Assembly (NCBI RefSeq): GCF_000023945.1 | Contig: NC_013158.1 | Coordinates: 2,046,001 to 2,110,000 of the forward strand | Length of the DNA: 64,000 nucleotides | Direction: 5' to 3' | Source of the DNA: Halorhabdus utahensis DSM 12940 | GTDB taxonomy: Archaea > Halobacteriota > Halobacteria > Halobacteriales > Haloarculaceae | Part shown: positions 27,083 through 37,048 of the stretch, in pieces | Layout: the number at the start of each line of letters is the position of its first letter | How positions within the stretch are numbered: the stretch's first letter is position 1 | The notes under the pieces: generated by a model | The model's database searches: none | What the model saw: the letters and a program-made list of their open reading frames with translations, nothing else | What the model was told of the DNA's origin: nothing | Program-made: the position numbers and the translations under genes

Positions 27083-30000
27083 ATGAACCTGCCCGATCGG
27101 ATTTTCGCAGTTGGCGGTGCCGGTAAAGAAATCACTCTCCGATTACTGGAGGCGAATTGGGTTCTTGAGGACATTCTCAAACCACGACCGAACCCTCATT
27201 CAGTAACTGTCACCGTCATCGATACTGCCGAGGGTGAAGAGAACACGGACAAGCAACGACTCCAATCCATTCGCAACCGGATCGAGTCGATCGAGTCTGA
27301 CCTTCGTGACTCCGATCAGGGGCGTACCGGAACGATAGATATTCAATATAAATTGATTACTGAAGACATCCAGCTGAGCGGAAGCATCGATCTACTCGGT
27401 GATGACGCCGTTCCCCGAATTACCTCTGGAGCGGGAATGGAGCAAGAGAACTGGTGGATCAAGGAGAACCATATCAACGAGAATTTGGATTTTGCGAAAG
27501 GTGTCGTTCGAAAACGAGGGTTGGGGAAAGCGATCTATTATAAATCGTATGCTGAAGATAATTCGATCTCCTCATACATTGACCTTCCGAGCAAAGGTAA
27601 GGTCGCTGTCATCGCCGGGCTAGGAGGGGGGACGGGATCGGGTATTCTCATCGACTTGGCACGGCACCTCCAACAGCGACAACGCACCGCCGAAATCACG
27701 CTGTTTGGCGTCATGCCGAACCATACTGAAGGAATCAAAGAGAACACGAATGCGTTCGCTGCACTCTCCGAACTCGAATATATCAGTCTAAATGACAAGA
27801 ACATATTTAAGGATATTGTCTTGTTGCCGATCGATCCGACCGATTTCGACGGGAAAACCGGCAACCGAATTCAAACCGGGCAGTACTTGCGCGAATTCGA
27901 CGAGGCAGCCATTTATCTCATCGCGGCGTATTACAACACTGAGGGCCTCGAAGATCCGTTTGCTGGGACGCCGAAATATGCGCCCTTTACCATCGGTATT
28001 CCGCAAGTACTTCGATACAACGTTGAAGCCATCAACGAAGCCCGAGATGCAATCCGTGCAATACTCACAGACAAAGAGGAGGCTCTTAGTGTTGAAGAAG
28101 AAATATATTCTGAGGTCGAACGCTTCTTAACAAAACATTATGACGTCGAGGATGTCGAACCAGGCCTTCGTGATCTCGATGTCGCAAATCTAACAGAACG
28201 TATAGAAGAGGTAGAGAATTTCCTTGAGTTTGACTTATTCAATGAACTTAATTACCATTCTTTGGATGTATTCAGAGATATCCTCAAAGATGCTCGGTCG
28301 GAAGGGGAAGATATAATCGAACAGATCGAACTCGTCTCTGCGTCCCTTCGAGCGGTTGATGCAACGGGCCAGGAATCTGCTTCTTTTGTCGATAATATTG
28401 ACGAGAACCTGGCCCAGATCTTGGAACGTGATCTCCGACTCGTTGCCCAGCGGAAAAACCTCTTGGAGCAGCGCAAAGTAATCGAGGACAATCGGATCCG
28501 GGATGCGATTGAGTACTTGATAAAATCGGGGAATACGAACGCGACGCCCGGCGTGAAATTGCAGCGTATCGAGGCCCAACTCGAGGACTTATCCGATCAA
28601 CGCGAACGGCTTGAGGATGAACTCGAGAGTGTCGAATCTGAACTCGAAGCCGCACGGAGCGAGCAATCGGATGAAGTCGAGCGATTGACTTCGGAGTGGT
28701 TCCGGGCAAGCCAGGAACATATCGAGAAGCTCCAGGCGATCGATATTGACGAACTGCAACGTGAACTGAATACACTTGCGGGTGAACTTGACTCGTATGT
28801 TCAATACATCATCAATGCTGAGAGTCCGGACGAGGTAGAGACGGCCGATTCGACGCCGATTTCCTCGACCTTGGATTCGATTCAGGATACGTTGACCAGT
28901 GTGGGTATCCAATTCCAGTCGCAACGCCAGGACATAGAGGGGTCGTTATCTCAGCTCAAAAAGGCGAGAATCGCCTTCCTCAAACTCAACCAGGAGGAGG
29001 GAACGTTCGAGCGGCTGACTCCGTGGCAGAGTTCCACGGAAGAGGACAAACAGCAGGCTCACAAGGACTATCAGATGCAGAAAAACAAACTAGCGAACAA
29101 CGGGATCATCGAGATAGGGCCACCCGGTGGCCAATTCACTGCAGATATTTTGTACGACTCCACACAGGTCATCGACGATGTCCATGAAAAACGTGAGCAA
29201 CTTCAGGAGAACATTGTGGACGAACTCCGAACCCGGGTTGATTCGCTTTCTGAAGAATACCCGCGTTCGCTTCAGTCGTTATTGACCGAAGCCAAGCCGA
29301 GCCAGGATCAACTACGGGAGACTGTCCGGAACGCCTTTTGGGATGAAATCGGCGAAACGGAGGACATCGAGGCTGAGAAGGAGGAGATCGAGACGAAGCT
29401 CGACACGGTCAAGGAACAAATCGACAAGTTCGATCCAACGATTTCGTTGTTCCAAAATCTCAACAATCGCCGCGATACGTGGACCGAACGGACGGCCGCC
29501 TTCCGGAGCAAGTGGGAGGAATATGAAGACAAATCCGAGCAATCTGTCTCGACCCAGGATGAGGACTACGTCTACGTCAAAAACGTCCAGCCCGAGGATG
29601 TGTTCCGCGCAACAGGCAACGAAACCATCGCTGATAGCGACTTCTTCAATAGCCGGGAGGAGAATCAGCGCGTTCGAAATAATCTGGAAGAGCTCTCTAA
29701 GAACGCTCGAAATCAGCAATATACCGGACTACGCCGACGCAAATTATCCAAGGGCCGGACACGATACGACGAGTTGAAAGTCCGGCTTGCAGTCTTGAGT
29801 GATGCGGTTGGATATATCGACAACGACGCTATCGATTTCGAGGAAACGTTCAGCGGGGCATTTGATCTCGGGGGGAGTGGAAAACGGACTGAGAGTCCCT
29901 ATACTAGCTGGGCAGCAGAGTTAGGTGGTCCATGGGATATTGGTCTTACTGTCTTCATTGATGGTGTGTTTCTGGATAATATCAGGAAAGTTGTGCAGGC

Positions 30001-30241
30001 TGATGGCTATCATAACGGTTACCGTAACCGGGAATCGGAGATCGGGGACGATATTCTCGTCCACCACAGCTATGGATTGGAAGACGGCTATTTCGTTCGT
30101 CGGAATGGTCTATTGAATATGGAATACGATGACGATGTCGACTTTTACCTCCGTGATGAGTCTGCTATCGTTGACGACCTACTTACTGACTATTACGACC
30201 AAATTGATCACACTTCGACTACCGATTCAATCGAGGATTAA
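27083..30241 (+). CDS. Large tubulin-like GTPase with coiled-coil region
   Basis: 1052 residues. The N-terminal 350 residues match a tubulin/FtsZ-type nucleotide-binding fold: the first strand and loop RIFAVGGAGKEITLRLLE, then the signature loop GGGTGSG at residues 181-187 (tubulin form; FtsZ has GGGTGTG), followed by FGVMPN. Residues about 360-800 are long charged heptad-like helices (EDLSDQRERLEDELESVESELEAARSE) and should form coiled coils; the C-terminal 200 residues are mixed. FtsZ and CetZ are near 350-400 residues, so this is a distinct, much larger class resembling the Tubulin_2-type proteins. It is followed by a membrane GTPase 10 bases downstream. A polymerising scaffold is inferred, not shown. 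Confidence 0.75.
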   Translation: MNLPDRIFAVGGAGKEITLRLLEANWVLEDILKPRPNPHSVTVTVIDTAEGEENTDKQRLQSIRNRIESIESDLRDSDQGRTGTIDIQYKLITEDIQLSGSIDLLGDDAVPRITSGAGMEQENWWIKENHINENLDFAKGVVRKRGLGKAIYYKSYAEDNSISSYIDLPSKGKVAVIAGLGGGTGSGILIDLARHLQQRQRTAEITLFGVMPNHTEGIKENTNAFAALSELEYISLNDKNIFKDIVLLPIDPTDFDGKTGNRIQTGQYLREFDEAAIYLIAAYYNTEGLEDPFAGTPKYAPFTIGIPQVLRYNVEAINEARDAIRAILTDKEEALSVEEEIYSEVERFLTKHYDVEDVEPGLRDLDVANLTERIEEVENFLEFDLFNELNYHSLDVFRDILKDARSEGEDIIEQIELVSASLRAVDATGQESASFVDNIDENLAQILERDLRLVAQRKNLLEQRKVIEDNRIRDAIEYLIKSGNTNATPGVKLQRIEAQLEDLSDQRERLEDELESVESELEAARSEQSDEVERLTSEWFRASQEHIEKLQAIDIDELQRELNTLAGELDSYVQYIINAESPDEVETADSTPISSTLDSIQDTLTSVGIQFQSQRQDIEGSLSQLKKARIAFLKLNQEEGTFERLTPWQSSTEEDKQQAHKDYQMQKNKLANNGIIEIGPPGGQFTADILYDSTQVIDDVHEKREQLQENIVDELRTRVDSLSEEYPRSLQSLLTEAKPSQDQLRETVRNAFWDEIGETEDIEAEKEEIETKLDTVKEQIDKFDPTISLFQNLNNRRDTWTERTAAFRSKWEEYEDKSEQSVSTQDEDYVYVKNVQPEDVFRATGNETIADSDFFNSREENQRVRNNLEELSKNARNQQYTGLRRRKLSKGRTRYDELKVRLAVLSDAVGYIDNDAIDFEETFSGAFDLGGSGKRTESPYTSWAAELGGPWDIGLTVFIDGVFLDNIRKVVQADGYHNGYRNRESEIGDDILVHHSYGLEDGYFVRRNGLLNMEYDDDVDFYLRDESAIVDDLLTDYYDQIDHTSTTDSIED

Positions 30242-30250
30242 GGTGATATC

Positions 30251-31699
30251 ATGGCAAATAATATCATTAACTACGTACGGAAAAGCCGGGAGAAGTTACT
30301 ACTGCTGGGATATTTCATATTGATACTTGTGCTATCATGGCCCGTCTCCCAAATGCTGGGTAATGGGTGGTGGAACTCAAACATCGTTCGTTCCATTTTC
30401 GACCTACGTCTTCTTTTTGGGGTTGAATTAGAACCAATAAGCGTTGCAATATTTGGGGTCTTCGTTGGTCTCTTGATCCTCATGACGATCGATCCGAAGA
30501 AACGAATTCAGGCTGTGCTCCTCTGGATCGGCCTAGCGATTGCGTTGCTTGGTCTCCAAGCTCGGGGCCTGTTCCTTCCGAATGTGAGCTTCGTTGCAAG
30601 CTTTCCGTGGCTTCTCGGCGGTACCGCTGCCGGATTGATTCTCGGTGGTGGCCGTGATCTGTTTAAAGTGCACACGGCTCAGGCGTTTGAATTTCGGCGT
30701 GCTTCCCAAATGCTGTTCTATTTATTGGCTGCGTTTACTATTGTAAGCCTGCTTGAGTTACACGTACAGTATCCGGAGATACTCAATGTAACCAGTGAAA
30801 CGGTTGAGTTACAACAGATTCAGTCACCGACTATCGGGCTTAACGACGACAGCCTTGTTAGTAACTTGGCGTTTAGTGGGTTATTCCTCGTTGTTGTGAA
30901 GCGGTTCGTTCAGTATGATGCTGAAAAGAATTTCTTCATCCTAGGGCCGCGAGCCTCGGGGAAGAGTCTTTTTCTCATCGGGGCATATCTTGAGGCGCTT
31001 GAGTGGTCTTCCCAGGACAACAGTGACACCCCATTAAAACCAACGGAAGATCTGATGTCGATGATTGAAGCGTTGGATCAAAACAACTCCGAATGGATTG
31101 TCGAAGCGACTGGGCGGGGTGAATTGAAAGAACTCGGCTTCCAATACGTTCATGGTTCTGTATTTCCGACCAACGTAAGCCTTTCTGGAGTAGATTACGC
31201 GGGAGAGTATTTATCACGATTGCCGGACGCGATTACTGGCGCGGTTTCAGAAGAAGACCTCGACACAACTACTCAGCGTCTCAGAGATGGGGTAGATGAA
31301 GCTGACACGCTAATGTTTGTCGTCGATGTCGAACGATTCGTCGATAATCAGCCCCTCGAAATATCCGAGTATTTCAGCATCTTGCAAGCGACCAATGGAA
31401 AGGACGTGATGATTATCGCAACGAAGGCAGATCATCTGGCGGAAGAGTTCGAGCAGGAGCAGGGACTCGAACCGCACCTTTACTTTGATGAATTCAAGCA
31501 GTACGTGAACACCCGTCTCAGGGAAAGTGAAAACGTAAACAGTCTCATCACTGAGACATCCGGTGCCGAAATACATCCGGTGTATTACCAGACAACGATT
31601 GACGACAATGGCAACCGTGTTCCAATGCGGGACAGCAGTGGATCAGTAACTACTGTTGGATTCAACGAGCTCCTTGAAGAGGTCGGGAGGCGTGCGTAA
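30251..31699 (+). CDS. Membrane-anchored TRAFAC-type GTPase
   Basis: 482 residues. The N-terminal 220 residues have about five or six hydrophobic segments (LLLLGYFILILVLSW, ISVAIFGVFVGLLILM, AVLLWIGLAIALLGL, LLGGTAAGLILGG, MLFYLLAAFTIVSLL and LAFSGLFLVVV). A cytosolic NTPase domain follows. It has Walker A GPRASGKS at 232-239, a D-x-x-G-E motif (VDYAGEY, D315) where the G3/switch II motif is expected, FVVDVERF, and ATKADHL (391-394) as a G4 motif in TKxD form. It follows the tubulin-like gene by 10 bases and precedes the surface protein by one base, so the three should be co-translated. Membrane remodelling or signal relay is an inference. Confidence 0.7.
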   Translation: MANNIINYVRKSREKLLLLGYFILILVLSWPVSQMLGNGWWNSNIVRSIFDLRLLFGVELEPISVAIFGVFVGLLILMTIDPKKRIQAVLLWIGLAIALLGLQARGLFLPNVSFVASFPWLLGGTAAGLILGGGRDLFKVHTAQAFEFRRASQMLFYLLAAFTIVSLLELHVQYPEILNVTSETVELQQIQSPTIGLNDDSLVSNLAFSGLFLVVVKRFVQYDAEKNFFILGPRASGKSLFLIGAYLEALEWSSQDNSDTPLKPTEDLMSMIEALDQNNSEWIVEATGRGELKELGFQYVHGSVFPTNVSLSGVDYAGEYLSRLPDAITGAVSEEDLDTTTQRLRDGVDEADTLMFVVDVERFVDNQPLEISEYFSILQATNGKDVMIIATKADHLAEEFEQEQGLEPHLYFDEFKQYVNTRLRESENVNSLITETSGAEIHPVYYQTTIDDNGNRVPMRDSSGSVTTVGFNELLEEVGRRA

Positions 31700-31700
31700 T

Positions 31701-32927
31701 ATGGATGAGATAGAGATATACGATTCACAGGGTCAGCCGGTCGATGATTCGACTCGCACTCAGAACGAAAAGATTCAGGACTTCTTCTTTGCTGGTGTTC
31801 GCCTAGCAATAGAAGGACGAGGACCGTCAACATCACTCACGGTCTTTTTCAGGGCTCGTGAGTCAGAAGCGAGCCGCTCAGAGCAGTACTATGCAGTGTA
31901 TCGAACAAGTTCACAGGGCGATCTCATGCAGGGCTTTCGGGACCTGTTCAAGCAGCGGATCGAGCAGGAGCTTGGCATGGATGTTGTCACAACTACTGAA
32001 GACACGAAAGTATTCGAGACGATCCTCAATGATTCACCTCCCGAAATCCCCGGAGACTCCCGTGATATCAAAGATATTGACCAAATACTGAATCAAGGCG
32101 AAGAATCTGCCCATCTCGGTGTGCGAACGTATCCGCAGGCGGTTGGACTTCTCAATGAGCTACTCAGATCGTCCAGTGCGAACAAAGTAGCCATCTCCGA
32201 GAACAGAAATACACCACACCTAGAAGAGTATGATATTATAGTGGAAAAAGGGGACTACGCGGGAATAACATTCCTCGATGACACAAAGCAGGCGATCGAA
32301 GATCTGCGCGAACGAAGACGGAAACGACTCCAATCCACGGGCCCGTACAGCGGCCCCTCTGGGTTGAAACAGTACTTGCCCGGATTCCTTCAAGAGTACT
32401 ACCTCGCATTCTTATCAGTATCAGCACTGCTCATCATTGGTGTCATCATCGCCGGGACGCTGCTTGGCTCCTGTCACCTCTTGGGAGGGGCCTTCCCCGT
32501 CGTGGACAATCCGGTGTGTCCAGCTGACGCCGATGGTGATGCGACTCCTCTCTACGCGACCAACATCTCCAATACTGGTAGCTCCGGTTCAATTGCAGTA
32601 AATAACGTGACCGCGACATCGATAGAATATCATCTGGATATCGGGGATGCTTCCGGATCTGAATATTCCACATATAATTTCACACTTACTATTTATAATG
32701 AGACTGCTGAAATATATGGGAATGGAACGTCATTTGCGCCACGCAACAATATTACTGCCGATCTCAATCAACCGTCCACGTTTGAATCCGGGGAGCAGTA
32801 TACCCTCAATATATCCAGTGATGAGATAGATATTGCTGCCTCTGTTTCGTTTGATCTGACCGAGAATAAAACCGCAGCCGGAAAAGAAATAGCATCACCG
32901 ACACAAAACACCACGGAGTCCTCCTAG
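31701..32927 (+). CDS. Single-pass membrane protein of the tubulin-GTPase operon, Ser/Thr tail cut by an amber codon
   Basis: 408 residues from the ATG giving MDEIEIYDSQ, directly after the GTPase stop. Residues 1-215 are cytosolic mixed alpha/beta. A transmembrane helix follows at about 232-258 (AFLSVSALLIIGVIIAGTLLG), and then a 150-residue outer domain with several N-x-S/T sequons. Reading past the TAG at 32925, the same frame continues for 45 codons of Thr/Ser-rich repeats (TTTTGSSS, TTTTESSS) to TAA at 33063-33065. The TAG stands where the repeat has TCG, so a point mutation appears to have removed a Ser/Thr-rich stalk of the kind that is O-glycosylated in halophile surface proteins. Function unknown; operon partner of the GTPase. 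Confidence 0.6.
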   Translation: MDEIEIYDSQGQPVDDSTRTQNEKIQDFFFAGVRLAIEGRGPSTSLTVFFRARESEASRSEQYYAVYRTSSQGDLMQGFRDLFKQRIEQELGMDVVTTTEDTKVFETILNDSPPEIPGDSRDIKDIDQILNQGEESAHLGVRTYPQAVGLLNELLRSSSANKVAISENRNTPHLEEYDIIVEKGDYAGITFLDDTKQAIEDLRERRRKRLQSTGPYSGPSGLKQYLPGFLQEYYLAFLSVSALLIIGVIIAGTLLGSCHLLGGAFPVVDNPVCPADADGDATPLYATNISNTGSSGSIAVNNVTATSIEYHLDIGDASGSEYSTYNFTLTIYNETAEIYGNGTSFAPRNNITADLNQPSTFESGEQYTLNISSDEIDIAASVSFDLTENKTAAGKEIASPTQNTTESS

Positions 32928-33065
32928 ACAACCACAACCGGGTCCTCCTCGACAACCACTACAGAGTCTTCTTCGACAACCACAACCGGGTCCTCCTTGA
33001 CGACGACTACCGAGTCCTCGTCATCAACCACGACGGAGAACGAAACACAGACGGCCTCGGAATAA

Positions 33066-33519
33066 CTTCAAAATATACATCCAGAACCTGATTATACGCG
33101 TAAATAGAAGTCCTCTCTCTGTGCCTTTACCTCGTCATTACGAGACTCACTACGACCATGGAGATAATCCAGGAAGCACCGAAACCATTGTATGAGAATC
33201 CTTCTATGACACTCTCGTTCAGCGTATTTACTAGCAGGTTTTCACTTGTCTCGCTAGGTCGTTTCTTCGGCCTTGTTGAAATCTTCACGTGGTGATAGGT
33301 TTCAGTAGCCGTGCAAGATACAACGCGTAAGTCTTGGGTGGAGTTTCCTCCAGAGCAGTCTCCTCTGAATGCCCAATACAGGGAATAAACTTGCATTGTA
33401 CAGATATTGTAATTGTAACATATATTGTACAAATATAACTGCAATATGTATTGAAATGAATGCATTGATATACTCCACAACAACTATAGGATTTCCTTTG
33501 GATAGTATTTGTATCATTT
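33066..33519. other. AT-rich intergenic region before the second pseudokinase gene
   Basis: 454 bases without a supported gene. An opposite-strand open frame (33127-33483) encodes a Cys/Tyr-rich N-terminal part unlike haloarchaeal proteins and a hydrophobic C-terminal end; I do not call it. The last 130 bases are very AT-rich (tatattgtacaaatata and tgatata), giving several possible TATA boxes for 33520. Confidence 0.5.
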
Positions 33520-35421
33520 ATGACTGAGCCAGCGGAGGCGTTCGCCCGTGCGTGCCCCGACATCAGCACGGCAACCGAGATCAGCACAGGCGATATTGTC
33601 CATTACTACCATGCAAAACTCACGGATGACACTCGAACGCTGCGGGTGTTCACTGTCGGGCCGAAAAGTACCGACGAAGCGGTCGACGAAACGTTCGAAC
33701 GGATCAGCGGCCAATGGCTCAATCTCAGCACTTACCCAAACGTTGTCACTGTCAAAACACGAGGTGACAAACCTCGCCCTTGGATTGCTGTCGAACTTGT
33801 CGATGGCCGGCCACTCAAAGCAGTACAGTCGGACCTTTCACTGCCAGAAATTCGGACGGTCCTCGACGATATCGCCGAAGCTTTGCGCAACGCGGCTCTC
33901 TATAATACTACTCACGGGGCACTCTCACCAGAAACTGTTTGGATACAGCAGACTGACGATGGTGTCACAGCACTTGTCGACGAGTGGGGCCTCAAAGATG
34001 CCTGCCAACAGGCGGCAGGCCGGGCTACAAATACAGCATTTACCGCACCGGAGCTGGCAAGCAACAATACGCCCGACATGGAACGGGCTGACGTCTACAG
34101 CCTCGGCGCCGTCGCCTACTACGCATTAACCGGACATCTGCCCGAAGTGCCCGATAAGCGTACTGAGGCGAGCGAACTGACTCCGCCCAGTAGCCACAAC
34201 TCGCACCCTGAAGTGACCTCCAACGTCGACAATGTAATTCTGAAAGCGCTCGCTATCGACCCCGCCGACCGCTATGACTCCGCTGTCGACTTCAACAGTG
34301 CTATCTCTCGCGTGCTTCCCACCGCTGCCGAACTCCCCACCATCGAGGACGAACCTGAGTCTAATGATGGAAACGACAAGGACAGAGACGGGGACCAGCG
34401 TGATGACACAGACGAAGAACAAAGCAACACATCCGACACCACCGACGACGAGATAGACACACAGACTCGCGATATAAAACCGACTCGCCAAGCTGACATG
34501 GGCATTCTCGGTGCTGTTGTCATCGGCGTTAGTCTCAATATGATTCCTCTCTTGATACTAGACAATTTAATTACTAGAGCAGCAACGAACGTTTCGACAT
34601 CAATTCCGATATATCTCGCTGTATACGGATTGATTCCAATCATTGGTATTGCTGCTCTTGGTTTGGTCTCAACTGCAAGGAGCAAAACCAAAGACGATGA
34701 CTATCGCCGTGTTGTTCATAAAAAAGATCACGATCTCTTTCAAAGAAACGAACTACTTCGGAGATTAAATGATATATATGTATATTTTTGGGAACGTCCA
34801 TTGCTCATGCTTGGCGTGACGATCCCCGTTACGATGATCGCACTGGCGCTGGCCATTATGTCCGACTGGGCGCCGACTTCCTTGGCAGGGATGATGGCCG
34901 ACCCACTCCAGGGGACGTTCTTCTGGCTGTACGTTCCCGCCTACATCAACTTCATCCCGCTGGCTATCTTCTACGAGCGGAAAGTATCTTCCTGGAATAA
35001 GATCATCGGCAGTCTCTCCAAGAATCAAAACAATATCGACCGCAAGCGAATTTCACGCATTCAAATACAGATTATAATCATCATGATAACATATCTGGCG
35101 TCACTGGGCGTGATTGCCATGCTGGATGTGAAGTTCGAGATGATAGCTAGGCTCTATCAGCAAGGCAACAGCGTAGACGGGGGTAGTTCCGTCCATAGCG
35201 GTTCCGCCCGAAGCATTGGCAGGTACATGCCGAGCTCCGATTTCCGCGCGATGCTACTTTTCCATGCAGCCACGCTGCAGGCACTGCTATCTTCGTTCAT
35301 TGCGGGGTACATCCGCGGCAGGAACTTTCGCTCAGGAATGAAGTTTGCAGTAATCCTCCTAACGATCACATTGATCATGTGGCAGACTGTCATTCCAGTG
35401 TTAAAAGTTGAATTGATATAA
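33520..35421 (+). CDS. Membrane-anchored pseudokinase
   Basis: 633 residues. Residues 1-265 form a protein-kinase-like domain: PRPWIAVEL, NTTHGALSPETVWI at H132 in place of HRDLKPxN, LVDEWGL in place of DFG, and FTAPEL as APE. The catalytic Asp is Ala, the Lys Ser, the Asn Thr, and the DFG Asp is Glu or displaced; no VAIK lysine is evident. An Asp/Glu/Thr linker (275-325) leads to a C-terminal half with about seven hydrophobic segments starting at 327 (GILGAVVIGVSLNMIPLLIL) and ending with a helix at 610-630. The cytosolic pseudokinase is thus tied to a polytopic membrane domain. Same signature as the proteins at 25299 and 37417, so the three probably work on related inputs. Confidence 0.65.
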   Translation: MTEPAEAFARACPDISTATEISTGDIVHYYHAKLTDDTRTLRVFTVGPKSTDEAVDETFERISGQWLNLSTYPNVVTVKTRGDKPRPWIAVELVDGRPLKAVQSDLSLPEIRTVLDDIAEALRNAALYNTTHGALSPETVWIQQTDDGVTALVDEWGLKDACQQAAGRATNTAFTAPELASNNTPDMERADVYSLGAVAYYALTGHLPEVPDKRTEASELTPPSSHNSHPEVTSNVDNVILKALAIDPADRYDSAVDFNSAISRVLPTAAELPTIEDEPESNDGNDKDRDGDQRDDTDEEQSNTSDTTDDEIDTQTRDIKPTRQADMGILGAVVIGVSLNMIPLLILDNLITRAATNVSTSIPIYLAVYGLIPIIGIAALGLVSTARSKTKDDDYRRVVHKKDHDLFQRNELLRRLNDIYVYFWERPLLMLGVTIPVTMIALALAIMSDWAPTSLAGMMADPLQGTFFWLYVPAYINFIPLAIFYERKVSSWNKIIGSLSKNQNNIDRKRISRIQIQIIIIMITYLASLGVIAMLDVKFEMIARLYQQGNSVDGGSSVHSGSARSIGRYMPSSDFRAMLLFHAATLQALLSSFIAGYIRGRNFRSGMKFAVILLTITLIMWQTVIPVLKVELI

Positions 35422-35998
35422 CTCTGGGCTTTTGATCAATCTGAGCGCGTCATAGAAGCTTCACACGCACTTCCTGTCTGCGTAATGTCAAGAATTGCGT
35501 GCGAGATATAACGCGCGTATTCAGCAGTTAGATGAGCCGATAAAATGCGCGTATTCACCAGAAGAATAATTAAACCTCGTATATTGAAAGGGCATCACTC
35601 ATTTTATCGACGGCAGCATCTTGGATGTCGCTACCCTTTGAGGGATACCTCATCTTACATCCAAACGGCTCTTTAGTGAAGGTCGCATACCACCTGTCTT
35701 TATTTTTGTTTTACACTTTATACTCCTTTGCCTCCTTTCTAGTTATTTGTCCGTGATTTGTTGCATTAGCTGCTACATTCGCAGCTTTTTGCGGGGCTAC
35801 CTCTAACATAACTTCTGACGACATATCAAAGCATATGGATGATACTCTATTCAAACTTGCTACGAGCGTCTGACGTACTGTGATGTATATCCCTTCGAGG
35901 TGTGTCACGGCGTCCGGCAAACGTCGTAGTTTACCACAAATCTCGACACTGATTCTCTCGTGAGTTCTTGTCGCCAGTGCTGAATAGACGCTCTATAT
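35422..35998. other. Intergenic region with a truncated minus-strand gene fragment and IS-end-like motifs
   Basis: The motif gcgcgtattcagcag occurs near 35515 and gcgcgtattcacca near 35547. On the minus strand, about 35990-35711 reads SVEICGKLRRLPDAVTHL...QITRKEAKEYKV and then stops; it has no proper start because the insertion sequence abuts its 5' side. I do not recognise it; it may be the 3' end of a disrupted gene. The remaining bases hold no gene I can support. Confidence 0.4.
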
Positions 35999-36863
35999 TC
36001 AGCAGTCCGTTCCTCTCAGAATCACGGACATTCGCCCCTCCTCATGTGAAATGGCGAGGCTTCGCTCCAGGTTCTGAACGATACACTTGATAACGAGTTC
36101 CCGGAACTGCTTCCACCAAAGGCGTAACCGGACGAATGCACCGAATTTCTGTTTGATTGCCGCGTTGACTGTCTCGTTCATGTTCTGCCTGTGGTAGAGA
36201 TCGCTGTCCAGTCGCGCATTTCACGCTTTGTGGAGAGGTGTAAACTCTCGATGCTTGATGAGTGGTCGAATATCGTGGTCACGCGCGAACCGCCGGAGTT
36301 TCTGGTCGTCGTATCCCTTGTCAGCGGTCAACACCCCGATAGACTCTGCGTTCCGTTCCACTACCTGTGGCGCAATCTGCGTATCCTGCTTCCGCGTTGT
36401 CGTCACGTGAACATCGAGAATGGCGTTGGTCGCTGTATCGACCAACAGTGTTGTCTTCAACTGCTGAATAGTGGGGTTTGTTCGCTTCGTGTAGTGAGTT
36501 GATGCATGCGCCCGCTCAAACCCGGACGCATCGATACCGGTGACACCGTTCAGTGGCAAGTCCCCGATCGAGACGTTCAGTAACACCCGCCAGACGGCCA
36601 TCTCCAGGCGGTCGAACGCCTTGCAGGGCGTCGAGGGTGCAGGGATCGAGGGCGTCACGGATGCGGGGCATCTCGATGAGTTCGTCAACGAGATCACGGT
36701 ACGTGGTTGTCTTCTTGACTTTCAGATAGAGTAAGACAACGTGTTGCCGGAGCGTGAACCGCTTCAGTAAATAGGGCGTCGCGTACCGAGCAACAGCACG
36801 GCGGGCCAGCACGACAGCACGTTCGACGAATCGGAGGAGGCGTGATTTCGGGAGAGAATCCAT
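35999..36863 (-). pseudogene. IS5-type transposase, broken by a frameshift and a nonsense codon
   Basis: Three pieces on the minus strand form one DDE transposase: 36863 to about 36650 (MDSLPKSRLLRFVERAVV...LVDELIEMPRIRDALD), then after a frameshift near 36640-36660 the part with AFDRLEMAVWRVLL, GIDASGFERAHAS (first catalytic Asp) and VLTADKGYDD (second Asp), then an in-frame TGA at 36221-36223 where a Trp codon (TGG) would be expected, 13 codons, and the closing MNETVNAAIKQKFG...LWWKQFRELV with the catalytic Glu region. The element should be immobile unless a relative supplies transposase. Ends are not resolved; a tgctgaata/tattcagca inverted pair lies at about 35980-36003. Confidence 0.8.
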
Positions 36864-37048
36864 TCTGTCTCGGACTACTCACCCGTTATGTTTGCCAGCA
36901 AGGGTTTCAACAAAGCCGTTTCTTCCAAGATAGATGCAGTAGTCTCGAAGTCCGGAATTGAACTCTACGCCCAGAGTATACGAGTTGGTGAATTTGATTC
37001 CTTTGAATAGTAAATATTTTCTAATTATAGCCCAAACTATTTCCAAAC

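Noticed and set aside
33127..33483. Minus-strand open frame as a gene
   Set aside because: N-terminal half has Cys/Tyr-rich composition of AT-rich non-coding DNA and no family resemblance; only the C-terminal end is hydrophobic.
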